Positions 1 through 9,204 of a stretch of DNA of 35,959 nt are shown here, piece by piece (position 1 is the stretch's first letter; every line of letters starts with the position of its first letter). Where the stretch lies: assembly GCA_029288035.1 (NCBI GenBank), contig JARFPZ010000101.1, forward strand, positions 1 through 35,959, given 5' to 3'. The translations under genes were made by a program, and so were the position numbers. The notes beneath the pieces were generated by a model. That model searched no databases, was not told where the DNA came from, and saw only the letters and a list, made by a program, of their open reading frames with translations. Source of the DNA: Desulfosarcina sp. Its GTDB lineage: Bacteria; Desulfobacterota; Desulfobacteria; Desulfobacterales; JAFDCJ01.

Positions 1-1
1 T

Positions 2-391
2 GGTTCCGGCGGCGAAGTGCTTCAGAAAGCCCCGCTGCCGATTTGGATCCTTTTAATCGGTGGGGCCGGAATCATATTGGGCCTTGTCACCCTCGGATAC
101 CGGGTGATGCTGACCGTGGGTAAAAAAATCACCGAGTTGACTCCCTCGCGCGGCTTTTGCGCGGAGCTTGCGGCGGCTTCTACGGTAGTTATCGCCTCCC
201 GCACCGGGTTACCGGTATCCACCACCCACATTCTGGTGGGCGCTGTATTGGGCGTTGGCCTGGCCCGGGGCTTAGGGGCGCTGGACTTGCGGGTTGTTTT
301 AAATATAATTATCTCCTGGATCGTAACCTTGCCGGCCGGGGGAATCATGGCGATGTTTTTCTATTTCACCCTTAAGGGCATATTTGGTTAA
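2..391 (+). CDS. PiT-family inorganic phosphate transporter, C-terminal part (5' truncated by window edge)
   Basis: Frame open from base 2; ASTVVIASRTGLPVSTTHILVGAVLGVGLARG matches the conserved C-terminal PiT signature, followed by TM helices. Confidence 0.85.
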   Translation, partial: GSGGEVLQKAPLPIWILLIGGAGIILGLVTLGYRVMLTVGKKITELTPSRGFCAELAAASTVVIASRTGLPVSTTHILVGAVLGVGLARGLGALDLRVVLNIIISWIVTLPAGGIMAMFFYFTLKGIFG

Positions 392-444
392 AGTCTGGGG
401 TGGGTAAAAGTACTCTCAAATAGACTCATATGGACTTAGATTTT

Positions 445-464
445 TCTGACAACATGTTGTCAGA
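445..464. promoter_or_regulatory. Perfect 20-bp palindrome TCTGACAACATGTTGTCAGA between convergent genes (operator-like or weak bidirectional terminator)
   Basis: Direct reading: each half is the exact reverse complement of the other. Confidence 0.5.
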
Positions 465-481
465 TAAAACCCGATAAGGGC

Positions 482-1915
482 CTAAATCTGAATATCAGGG
501 AGGGCATTGATAACCTCCAACAATGGTTCAGTTTTATATGATAGCGGGATCATCCCGTCACCAATCCGGGTAAAAACGCCAATGGCGTGAAGATTTGCGC
601 CATATATAATGTGGTGGTTTTCAATATCGCCGGCATTCAGCCATAAGGTCTCCGTATCATTGAGGGGGTTATGACCGACGATAAAGGTAAAATTTGGGGC
701 AAGCCGAAGCCCTTTGCGAAACCGTTTGACATCCTTGGCGGTATATCCGCCGGGATAGCCGGACCGTTTAACGCGATTATGAATTAATTGTTCTATCAGA
801 CCCCGGTGTCCGCTGGCATTGACCAGCATTTCAAGTGTAACCTTGCGGGATGGGGGCGAGGCATGACAGGCCAAAAGGTCTTTTGCGAGGACCACATAGG
901 GTAATTGATCATAATACCGGTCCATTTCCTGCTTATATCGCGTACCCCGTTCAGTTACTATATGCTTTTCCCATAAGAGTCCCTGGGGAATACCCCCCTT
1001 TGAAACATCCGGTGCAAAACTATCGTGATTGCCGCGAATATGAAACACCTGGTTTGGGAATCTGATCTTCAACTTGAAAATGAAATCCATCATCAGCATT
1101 GAGCCGGTCATATTCTCCATTTGATCCTCCAGCTCCGAATGGACGGTATCCCCGAGAAGTATCAAACAGGCGGTCCCATTTTCAAGGCATTCTAAGAATT
1201 GATTTTCAGAGAGGATATTTATCAGGTTGTCGATTTGCGCATGGAGGTCGCCGATAATAATCGGGGTTACTTCGTCGGGAATTCTCAGCACCGCGCCCGG
1301 TCGACCACTGGTGTTTATTGGACGGTGGACCTCCTGAGTCATGATCCGGTTGACCGCTTCCAGAAGAGATTGGGCTTCTACTAACGGCAGAGATTGAATC
1401 GGGCCGCCAAATATTTCCCTAATTTGATAAAGTTTTTTCTGCCGTCGACGGAGGGGCCCCTCGATCTCATCAGACACTTTTAAAGCGGATAGGGTGGTAC
1501 CCCCATCGGAATTAAGATCCCTGAAAATAAGGCTGTCATCCGAATAGGCTATGGTCAGATGGCGGTCGTTGACCCTATCTGAATAGGAGAGGATCGCTGT
1601 CTGTTCAGGATTGCTCCTGCCCAAAACCAGTTTTTTGCCTCGTTCCAGGCGGATAAAACCACTGATTCGGGAATAATAATAGGCGGGGTTGAATAGGACA
1701 ATACCCGATGGGGACGCTACCGGGTGGGATTGGAGGAGACGTTCCGGAAAAAGGTGCAGTTTATCGTCATCGGATCCCAGGTAAATCTGAAGAGGAAATC
1801 CTTGAAACGGCACCCGAATGCCCTCTCCCTGAAGGCGCCTTGTTCCGCTGATTTCGACACTCTCATAGCGCTTTGAGGCGGCGAAAAGGGATTTTGTCTT
1901 TTTAAATAAACCCAT
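482..1915 (-). CDS. FHA-domain + PPP/calcineurin-like metallophosphoesterase
   Basis: C-terminal GDLHAQ, LLGDTVHSE, RGNHD, CHASPP, VGHNP metallophosphoesterase motifs; N-terminal LGRSNPE..DRHLTIAYSDDSLIFRDLNSDGGTTL resembles an FHA core; start overlaps upstream stop (TAATG). Confidence 0.8.
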   Translation of the reverse strand: MGLFKKTKSLFAASKRYESVEISGTRRLQGEGIRVPFQGFPLQIYLGSDDDKLHLFPERLLQSHPVASPSGIVLFNPAYYYSRISGFIRLERGKKLVLGRSNPEQTAILSYSDRVNDRHLTIAYSDDSLIFRDLNSDGGTTLSALKVSDEIEGPLRRRQKKLYQIREIFGGPIQSLPLVEAQSLLEAVNRIMTQEVHRPINTSGRPGAVLRIPDEVTPIIIGDLHAQIDNLINILSENQFLECLENGTACLILLGDTVHSELEDQMENMTGSMLMMDFIFKLKIRFPNQVFHIRGNHDSFAPDVSKGGIPQGLLWEKHIVTERGTRYKQEMDRYYDQLPYVVLAKDLLACHASPPSRKVTLEMLVNASGHRGLIEQLIHNRVKRSGYPGGYTAKDVKRFRKGLRLAPNFTFIVGHNPLNDTETLWLNAGDIENHHIIYGANLHAIGVFTRIGDGMIPLSYKTEPLLEVINALPDIQI

Positions 1916-4413
1916 TACACTTTTTTAAAGGGGAGGTTAACCGTGACAATCGTGCCTTTTCCCAGTTTACTGGACACTTCGATAACGCCGCCCAAGCGTC
2001 CAACCAATTTCTTGGTGATGACAAGCCCCAGGTAAGGTCTTTTATACTCGAATGTATCGGCATCCGAGACCGGATCCAGGTCTTCAAAAAGATGCTCGAG
2101 TTTGGCTGCATCGATGCCGATGCCGGTATCCTGTATTAAAAAGCGAATCTGGTAGCCGCTATCATCTTCGGAAATAAGTTCCATGCTGATAAGGATTTCT
2201 CCGGTATTCGTAAATTTGACGGCATTGGAAAGTAGATGCATCAAAATTAGGCTCAATTTGCCGGAATCACCATGTACGCTTACAGGCAGGTTCGCCGGAC
2301 GCTGCACTCTGTATTCAAGGTCCCTGATGCGGGCAAAATTACTGAAAAAAATCGATAGGTTGTCTACGAGTAGGTGCAAGTTAAAATCTGTTTCGTTAAG
2401 TTCCAACCATTGAATGTGAACCTTGGAGTAGCCCAGAATAACGTCTATGATATCAAGCACCCATTGGCCGGACTGTTTCATGATTTTAGCGTAACTCCGC
2501 CGTTTGCGGGCGCTGGCGGTCTTTGCGAGGTCATCGGCCATGCTGATGATGCTGTCCATGAGGGTGTAAATCTCATGGCTCATGAGGGTCAGGAGCTCCT
2601 GTTTTTCATCAATGGCCTGGTGCCAATTCGCTTCGGTCTCGCGGCTTAATGTGACGTCCAAAACCAGCCCGGCGTAGCGCCGGTTTTCGCCGCTCCCCAC
2701 CCTGCCGACGATAAGGGAAAGGGGTATCTCGCGATGGTCTTTTGACAATCCGATCATTTCTTGTCCGGCGGCGACGCCGGGGATATCATAGGATTCGATT
2801 TGATCGAGCAGGGACTGACCCTGATGCGGTCCCTCCCTTGCGGTAAACAGCCTGTCAAACGATTGCCCGATCAGCTCCGAAGGTGAATATCCGAGCATGT
2901 TTGCCAGTTCCGGATTGAGGGATTCAATACGACCGTCTTTGTTGGCTATAAAGAGTCCCGGTGGAATGCTGTATATAACACTGCGCAGGTGGGAATCATC
3001 CTCTCGGATAGTGGTCATCGACCATGCAATCAAGCGCTCCATGTGATCGCTCATGGTATTCACCGCGGCGCCCATGGCATCAAGCTCATCGCGCCCGCCG
3101 GTGACGGGCACACGGTCGGTAGGGTCGGAATGGGCCATCCTGCTGAGAACCGTTCCAATTCGATGCAATGAATGGGTAATGTAGCGGGTGATATAGACGG
3201 CAAAAGAGATGCCCAGCAGTAACGCCACCATAACAATTATCAGCATCAAGCGGGAATTGGCTTGTGAGTCGGCGTTAATGGTTTCGGTTGTCTCCTTCAT
3301 CGTACGGTCAGCGATGTCGATATTGCGCTCCACCATCTGCGTAATCTGATGAGCAGCATCATTCATCTCCAAAGCAAGCCGGTCGATGATATCGTTTTGC
3401 GCCACCAGTGAAAGAAAATCGGATGCGTAACTGTCTAAAAGCGCGTTGAACCTCTGTTTGTTGCCGGAAGAGATGCCGGATTGCGCAATTTGTGAGCGGA
3501 GGGTTTGGATCTCCCCTTGGGCCATGCCTATATATTGCTCGGCATGACGCAGCAGGTAATCTTTTTCCCGTCGTCGGAGCTGGAGAATATTCTTCTCTAG
3601 ATCGGGTACATAATGGGCCTTGAGCAATTCCTCGATACGATGGGCGGCATTCCGGAACGGGCCTTTGCCGCCCTTGATGTTCTTCCCATTCAATGCATCT
3701 TGCGCGTAGGCGCTTAACGCATCACGGTAGACGTCCATCTCACGATGGAGCCGGATCTTGAGATCCTGTTGCAGTTCGGAAGTAGTTACTTTTGTTTTGA
3801 AGTCTTTGATCCTTTCAAAGACCGTATCAACATATTGTTTTTCCCGCCTGAGCCCAAGGTCTTTCTCCCCACGGCGGATCTGTAAAAGTTGAAGGTAGAG
3901 CGAGCCAACCTTGAAATTATCGGCCAATTCTTCCAGTTCATGGGCCCGGTCTCGAAATCTTCCCTGCAAACCGGAGTTATGGTCCAGTCCCCTTTTTCGC
4001 CAGGCCGCCACGAGGGCCTCAAAACGGGTATGGTAGTTTTCTGTGAACTTAGAAATCTGTTCACTGACAGTCAGGGCGTCAGCGTCGATTTTCTTTAATT
4101 TGACTGCTTCTTGCCGGATCTGGCCGACATACCGGGTGACTTTGTCGGCGGCTGCCGCTTCTCTATGGATCAGAAAATCCTTTTCCGCTAAGCGAGCCTC
4201 TAACATAAAGCGTTCGATATTCGAGGTGAGACTCTTCTTGGCTTCAAACACATCCAAAAGTCTTTGGTAGTCGGACAGGGACTGTTTCAAGGTCATTTGA
4301 TACTGCCAGATCACTCCCAGAAACAATAAACCTACCAGGCCGAAACTGAGGCCGATTTTTTCACCAATGCGAAGGTTGTTAAAGAAACGAACCATGTTTT
4401 CGCTCCCATCCAT
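1915..4413 (-). CDS. Membrane sensor histidine kinase (HBM-like sensor, HAMP, PAS, HisKA, HATPase)
   Basis: Repeated RRxEKDxxLR helices (HBM-like), second TM before HAMP, PAS (PPGLFIANKDGRIESLNPELANMLGYSPSELIG), H-box MSHEI, N-box LLSNAVKFTNTG, G1 DTGIGI. Confidence 0.88.
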   Translation of the reverse strand: MDGSENMVRFFNNLRIGEKIGLSFGLVGLLFLGVIWQYQMTLKQSLSDYQRLLDVFEAKKSLTSNIERFMLEARLAEKDFLIHREAAAADKVTRYVGQIRQEAVKLKKIDADALTVSEQISKFTENYHTRFEALVAAWRKRGLDHNSGLQGRFRDRAHELEELADNFKVGSLYLQLLQIRRGEKDLGLRREKQYVDTVFERIKDFKTKVTTSELQQDLKIRLHREMDVYRDALSAYAQDALNGKNIKGGKGPFRNAAHRIEELLKAHYVPDLEKNILQLRRREKDYLLRHAEQYIGMAQGEIQTLRSQIAQSGISSGNKQRFNALLDSYASDFLSLVAQNDIIDRLALEMNDAAHQITQMVERNIDIADRTMKETTETINADSQANSRLMLIIVMVALLLGISFAVYITRYITHSLHRIGTVLSRMAHSDPTDRVPVTGGRDELDAMGAAVNTMSDHMERLIAWSMTTIREDDSHLRSVIYSIPPGLFIANKDGRIESLNPELANMLGYSPSELIGQSFDRLFTAREGPHQGQSLLDQIESYDIPGVAAGQEMIGLSKDHREIPLSLIVGRVGSGENRRYAGLVLDVTLSRETEANWHQAIDEKQELLTLMSHEIYTLMDSIISMADDLAKTASARKRRSYAKIMKQSGQWVLDIIDVILGYSKVHIQWLELNETDFNLHLLVDNLSIFFSNFARIRDLEYRVQRPANLPVSVHGDSGKLSLILMHLLSNAVKFTNTGEILISMELISEDDSGYQIRFLIQDTGIGIDAAKLEHLFEDLDPVSDADTFEYKRPYLGLVITKKLVGRLGGVIEVSSKLGKGTIVTVNLPFKKV

Positions 4414-4759
4414 CCGTTCCCATGCAAGGAACGAATGCTATTCATATGTTTTTTTATTTCGGTTCTAAAACCAAAGTAAAGGGCGTCCATATTACCTTAT
4501 ACTAAATTATCGTTCCATTTATTTTTGATAAACATGTTGCATCTTGAATTAACCCTTATAATCACTGCAAATTTTGTAGGTTTCTTAGATATCAGGACCG
4601 CCCGAGAAGTTTTTCCAATTGAGGTCAGAAGCCCTGAAACTAGCGTTGATCATTGTTTGGACGCCTCGGGTCATACGAGTGTTCAAAACACCTATTGATT
4701 GCAATACTCAATCCCAATTTGTTGGACTTAATTTGTCAAACAATCGGCATGTTAAGAGG

Positions 4760-5407
4760 CTAACCAAACCTGTTGTAACTTGTCTGAGGTTGATCCCCAC
4801 CGGTGGACATCCCTGCAGCATTTACGATGCGTCGCGGTCTGCCCTCGAAGCTATTGCGTATGTATACCTTCAGGCCATGATAATGAAAATGCGAGGCTAA
4901 AATTTCGTAGGCGGCGACCTGTTTTTCCACAAGTTCCTGAGTTAGAATGTCATCCACGTGATGACTACCGACTCTCGCCCGCAATGAGCGGACCACATAG
5001 GTCATACGAGGGGGTGGCAGCTGGAAGTAAAAAGTGTATCTATTTCTCCATTCGGTGCCCAGCAACCATCGTTTTTGCGGCGGAATTTGAATACGGTCCA
5101 GATTCACCGGGGTGGGGGATTCAAGCCATTCCCACTCATAAACCGCAAGACTTGCCGTGTGTCCCTCGAACGGAAAACCAAAATGCACTTCTCTGGGGCG
5201 AAAGTTAAGACTGGGACTGCGCCACCAGTTCTTTTGGGCCAAATCGAGATAGCCCTCCATCGGCCAGCCGCCCAGTTTTTTGACGAGGGTGGATTTGCCG
5301 CTACCCGGCGGCCCGGTAATAATGATCTGCCGAAACCGTTCCCCGTAAGGGAAGCTGATACCTTTGATATCCGTGGTATCTTCAATTTCTTTGGTGACCA
5401 AAGGCAT
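4760..5407 (-). CDS. P-loop NTPase of unknown function, probably cotranscribed with the CBS protein
   Basis: Walker A GPPGSGKST; starts a few nt after the CBS ORF stop. Confidence 0.7.
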   Translation of the reverse strand: MPLVTKEIEDTTDIKGISFPYGERFRQIIITGPPGSGKSTLVKKLGGWPMEGYLDLAQKNWWRSPSLNFRPREVHFGFPFEGHTASLAVYEWEWLESPTPVNLDRIQIPPQKRWLLGTEWRNRYTFYFQLPPPRMTYVVRSLRARVGSHHVDDILTQELVEKQVAAYEILASHFHYHGLKVYIRNSFEGRPRRIVNAAGMSTGGDQPQTSYNRFG

Positions 5408-5410
5408 GAG

Positions 5411-5785
5411 TTATAATATACTTTTTATGTCTTCGATGGAGAGGATTCCGACTATCCGATCCTTCTTGAGCACCGGGATATGACGGAAACGGTTTTTCGT
5501 CATCAAAGAAAGACATTTGTCCACTTTCTGGTTAGGTGTGGTTTGAATCACTTTTGAAGTCATGATATCCCTCACCAATGTTTTTTTGGATTTCTTCTTT
5601 TTCAGGATCATTTTTCGGGTGAAGTTCCGCTTTGATAGAATGCCGACCACCCTTTCCTTTTCAACCACCACCAGAACGTCGATCTCCTTGTTCGCTATTA
5701 GTTGTAAGGCATCGTAAACTGTGGCATCCGGGGAGATGGTCACGACTTCTCGTTTTAGATTTTCCAATAGCTTTTTAACCTTCAT
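5411..5785 (-). CDS. Tandem CBS-domain protein (paralogue 1)
   Basis: Two CBS repeats (DATVYDALQLIANKEIDVLVVVEKERVVGILSKRN; DIMTSKVIQTTPNQKVDKCLSLMTKNRFRHIPVLKKDRIVGILSIEDI). Confidence 0.92.
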   Translation of the reverse strand: MKVKKLLENLKREVVTISPDATVYDALQLIANKEIDVLVVVEKERVVGILSKRNFTRKMILKKKKSKKTLVRDIMTSKVIQTTPNQKVDKCLSLMTKNRFRHIPVLKKDRIVGILSIEDIKSIL

Positions 5786-6091
5786 AACAATTAACTCCTG
5801 AAATTAGAGACCACTCGCTAAGGGTATGAGAAAGAACTCCGAAAGGAGCGACGCTCTGATGGTTGTCGCTAGATTGTAAAATGAATTTTGGCTTCATATT
5901 ACTGGTAGCCTGATGTGGTCAAAGTTGCGCTGCCGGCATATCTATCCAAGTCGTAAAGAATGAGTAAGATCTTCTTTAAGCGATATCGTCAACGGTATTC
6001 CAAATGATAAAGAATATGCAATTCCGTGTCAAACCTTAGTTTTTTTACTAACGGAGCTATCACCAATAAAATTGAAAGACTTATTTTCAAC

Positions 6092-6118
6092 TTGACAAAA
6101 ATTCTCATTTTCTATTAA
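6092..6118 (+). promoter_or_regulatory. Possible promoter (TTGACA-N15-TATTAA) upstream of the usp/nptA genes
   Basis: Good -35 match but short spacer; TCAACTTGACAAA also occurs upstream of the HhH gene on the opposite strand. Confidence 0.3.
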
Positions 6119-6220
6119 GCATTAAATATTCAATCTGGCTATGGCATAAATCATGTGCAAATATGATGAGATTTCAATTAATAGGGCCTTAAAGGGGTTT
6201 TTGGGGGATAGTTCTATCTT

Positions 6221-6330
6221 CGGCCATTTTGTTGGGTTGCGCTGATAGCACAAAAATGGCCGGCAAGTGGGTTGGTTTGAGGAACGAAACCCAACAAAAG
6301 ATACTGGGATGCTCAACCCAACCTACGAAT
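6221..6330. repeat. Compound palindromic intergenic repeat with GTTGGGTT / AACCCAAC arms
   Basis: TTTTGTTGGGTT (6227-6238) pairs with AACCCAACAAAA (6288-6299); CGGCCATTTT (6221-6230) pairs with AAAATGGCCG (6253-6262); followed by GCTCAACCCAACCTACG. Confidence 0.7.
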
Positions 6331-6389
6331 AAGCGTGGCCGACGATAAAACCATGGCTGGTTTTTTTTTAAATATTAGGAGACGTGAAC

Positions 6390-6890
6390 ATGACTAAAAA
6401 AGTGGATAAAGAAGTGTTGCTGGTGGCGGTAGATTTTTCTCTCTATTCAGAGCAGGCCCTGTGTTTTGCCGGCCGACTGGCAGAAAAACTAAAGGCCCAG
6501 CTGCTGGTTTTGCATGTTATCCATGATCCGGCCGAAGCACCGGGGTTTTATGCGCAGAAAGGGAAAAAGAAAAAATTTCTCAAATCCATGGAAGAAGCCG
6601 CCGAAGAAATGATGGCAGAATTTCTTTTAAAAATGCGTCAAGCCCATCCCGATATAGTGCCGATTCAAAAAGCCAAAGCGCTATTGGTGGTCGGCACACC
6701 GGTGACACGGATTGTGGAAATCGCTGAAAAGAAACAGGTCGACATGATTATCATGGGAAGTCATGGTCGCACCGGGTTAGCCCATTTGCTGGTTGGTTCA
6801 AAGGTCCAGCGGGTGGTACAACTGTCACCCATCCCGGTAACGGTCGTCAAAACACCTCAGGGAGAAGCGAATTTTTGCCATCCGGTGTAA
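6390..6890 (+). CDS. Universal stress protein (UspA family)
   Basis: VAVDFS..SEQAL, IIMGSHGRTGLAHLLVGSKVQRVVQLSPIPVTVV; AGGAG 8 nt before ATG at 6390, so preferred over GTG at 6384. Confidence 0.93.
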   Translation: MTKKVDKEVLLVAVDFSLYSEQALCFAGRLAEKLKAQLLVLHVIHDPAEAPGFYAQKGKKKKFLKSMEEAAEEMMAEFLLKMRQAHPDIVPIQKAKALLVVGTPVTRIVEIAEKKQVDMIIMGSHGRTGLAHLLVGSKVQRVVQLSPIPVTVVKTPQGEANFCHPV

Positions 6891-6902
6891 AGGAGATATG
6901 AA

Positions 6903-8702
6903 ATGAAATCGATCGAATCTCGCCGTACATTTTTACTGGGATTCATAGGGTTATTTTTCCTAATGTTGCTCTTGCCCTTGCCTGCCCAGGCCGACGCTGC
7001 TTCAGACTCAAAAGAAATCAGCTGGTTTTTCCTGATTGTCGGGTTGCTCGGAGGGCTGTCCCTGTTTCTTTTTGGAATGGATAAAATGAGCGATGCTTTA
7101 AAGAATGTGGCCGGGGAAAAAATGAAGGATATCCTGGGGATATTATCGAACAACCGTATCATGGGGCTTATCACGGGAGCGATCGTGACGGCCGTTATCC
7201 AGTCCAGTTCGGTCACCACGGTGATGCTGGTCGGTTTTGTAAGCGCCGGCTTAATGTCACTGTCTCAAACGATCGGTGTAATTTTAGGCGCGGATATTGG
7301 CACCACCATCACGGCCCAGATTGTGGCATTTAAGGTGACCAAGTATGCCTTGCTGCTACTGGCGATTGGTTTTGGAATGTTATTTATCTCCAAAAGGGAA
7401 AAAATCCAGCAATATGGCTATATGGTCATGGGATTGGGAATGATTTTTTTTGGTATGGGCGTGATGAAGGATGCCATGGAACCCCTTAGAACGTATCAGC
7501 CGTTTATTGATTTAATGGCCAATATGTCCAACCCGATTTTGGGAATATTGGTAGCGGCCGTTTTCACGGCCCTGGTTCAATCCAGTTCCGCATCAATGGG
7601 AGTGGTGATCGTACTGGCGATGCAGGGGTTGATTACGCTCGAGGCAGGAATTTCCCTGGCACTTGGTGCCAATATCGGAACGTGTGTGACGGCAGGTTTA
7701 GCCTCGCTCGGAAAACCGCGCGAGGCGGTCCGGGTAGCGGTGAGTCATGTGTTATTCAAAATAATAGGCGTGCTGATAATGTTACCTCTTATCGGGCCGT
7801 TTGCGAAGTTTGTCGTTTTCATCTCTCCCTCACCTGCCGAAGGACTGACCGGTATGCAAGCCGCTGCCTCGGTGCTGCCACGCCAGGTGGCCAATGCTCA
7901 CACATTGTTCAATATAGGGATCGGGGTTCTTTTTCTTCCTTTCATCACTTATTTTGCCCGATTCGTTTTCTGGTTGGTGCCCGATAAGCCCCTGCCGGAG
8001 ATTGAAGAAATCCAACCCAAATATTTGAGTGAGATGCTGCTGCACACACCCAGTCTGGCCCTGGATGCCGCCCGGCATGAAATCAAACGGATGGGCAAAC
8101 GGGTGGATCTAATGAACAGCGCCGTGCTGCCGGCTGTATTGACCGGCAACAAGGAAGCCCTGCAGGCCGTGCGGGAGATGGATGAGGAAGTCGATGTTCT
8201 CTACAAGCACCTTGTTAATTATCTGGCTGAAGTCAGCAAGCTGCAACTGAATGAATACCAAACCCAAAAAATGATGAAACTCATGGCTGCCGTCAATGAC
8301 CTGGAACAAATTGGCGATGTGATCGAAATCAGTCTGGTGGACCTTGGAGAAAAACGCATCAAAAAAGGTTTTAAGATCAGCGAAGCGACTCAGAAGGTCA
8401 TCAACACCGTTCATGTTGTTGTATCGGATGCACTCAAAGCCGCCGTGCGGGCGGTTGTCGAGGAAGACAATGATTTTGCCGCGCGGGTCCTCTCCATGAA
8501 ATCGGATATAAACCGTCTGGTAGCCCAGGCCGACTTACATCAGGCTAAGCGGCTCGTTTCCGAAGATTCCGGAAAATTCGAGGCCTATAGCGTGGAAGTC
8601 GACATCATCGAAAAGCTCAAACGAATTTACTATCACGCCAAGCGCATGGCCAAAACAGTGGTTGAGGCAGAGGAAGAAAAAGCGGTTTTGGAAGCGGCAT
8701 AA
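6903..8702 (+). CDS. Na+/Pi-cotransporter (NptA-type PF02690) with C-terminal PhoU-like domain
   Basis: Duplicated QSSSVTTVMLVGFV / QSSSASMGVVIVLA signatures, LGADIGTT / LGANIGTC, PhoU-like helical tail. Confidence 0.93.
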   Translation: MKSIESRRTFLLGFIGLFFLMLLLPLPAQADAASDSKEISWFFLIVGLLGGLSLFLFGMDKMSDALKNVAGEKMKDILGILSNNRIMGLITGAIVTAVIQSSSVTTVMLVGFVSAGLMSLSQTIGVILGADIGTTITAQIVAFKVTKYALLLLAIGFGMLFISKREKIQQYGYMVMGLGMIFFGMGVMKDAMEPLRTYQPFIDLMANMSNPILGILVAAVFTALVQSSSASMGVVIVLAMQGLITLEAGISLALGANIGTCVTAGLASLGKPREAVRVAVSHVLFKIIGVLIMLPLIGPFAKFVVFISPSPAEGLTGMQAAASVLPRQVANAHTLFNIGIGVLFLPFITYFARFVFWLVPDKPLPEIEEIQPKYLSEMLLHTPSLALDAARHEIKRMGKRVDLMNSAVLPAVLTGNKEALQAVREMDEEVDVLYKHLVNYLAEVSKLQLNEYQTQKMMKLMAAVNDLEQIGDVIEISLVDLGEKRIKKGFKISEATQKVINTVHVVVSDALKAAVRAVVEEDNDFAARVLSMKSDINRLVAQADLHQAKRLVSEDSGKFEAYSVEVDIIEKLKRIYYHAKRMAKTVVEAEEEKAVLEAA

Positions 8703-8764
8703 ATAGCAATAACTAATTTGCCACCGGCGGAACAATATTCAATTCCGGCTTGCTCGGGATAGAG

Positions 8765-9139
8765 TTAAATTTTCCCTTTTATTTCTTCGATGGTGAGCAA
8801 TCCGACCAGCCGGTCCTTCTCCAGCACCGGCATGTGGCGGATGCGCTTTTTGGTCATCAAAGATAGACACTTGCCCACTTTCTGGTCAGGGCTGACGTGA
8901 ATGACATCGGAGGTCATTATCTCCCGGACTTTGGTTTTCTTGGAGCTTTTGCCCTTGAGGATCACCTTGCGGGCGTAGTCCCGTTCGGAAATAATACCCA
9001 CCATCTTTTTCTTTTCAAGCACCACCAGTGCGCCGATCTCTTTTTTCGCCATCAGTGCCAGGGCATCGTAAACTGTCTCATCCGGCGAGACGGTGTCTAC
9101 ATCACGCCCAATGGAATCTAATAGCTTTTTAACGCGCAT
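8765..9139 (-). CDS. Tandem CBS-domain protein (paralogue 2)
   Basis: Same length (124 aa) and collinear with the 5411-5785 product; two CBS repeats. Confidence 0.92.
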   Translation of the reverse strand: MRVKKLLDSIGRDVDTVSPDETVYDALALMAKKEIGALVVLEKKKMVGIISERDYARKVILKGKSSKKTKVREIMTSDVIHVSPDQKVGKCLSLMTKKRIRHMPVLEKDRLVGLLTIEEIKGKI

Positions 9140-9204
9140 AATGATCTATTCCTTTCTCTGGGTTGCTTTTTTGCGCATACCGATAAAATGAAGAGAGCCC
9201 TTCA

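Noticed and set aside
4619-4900. Plus-strand 93-aa ORF
   Set aside because: Overlaps the minus-strand P-loop NTPase, no recognisable motif, no convincing RBS.
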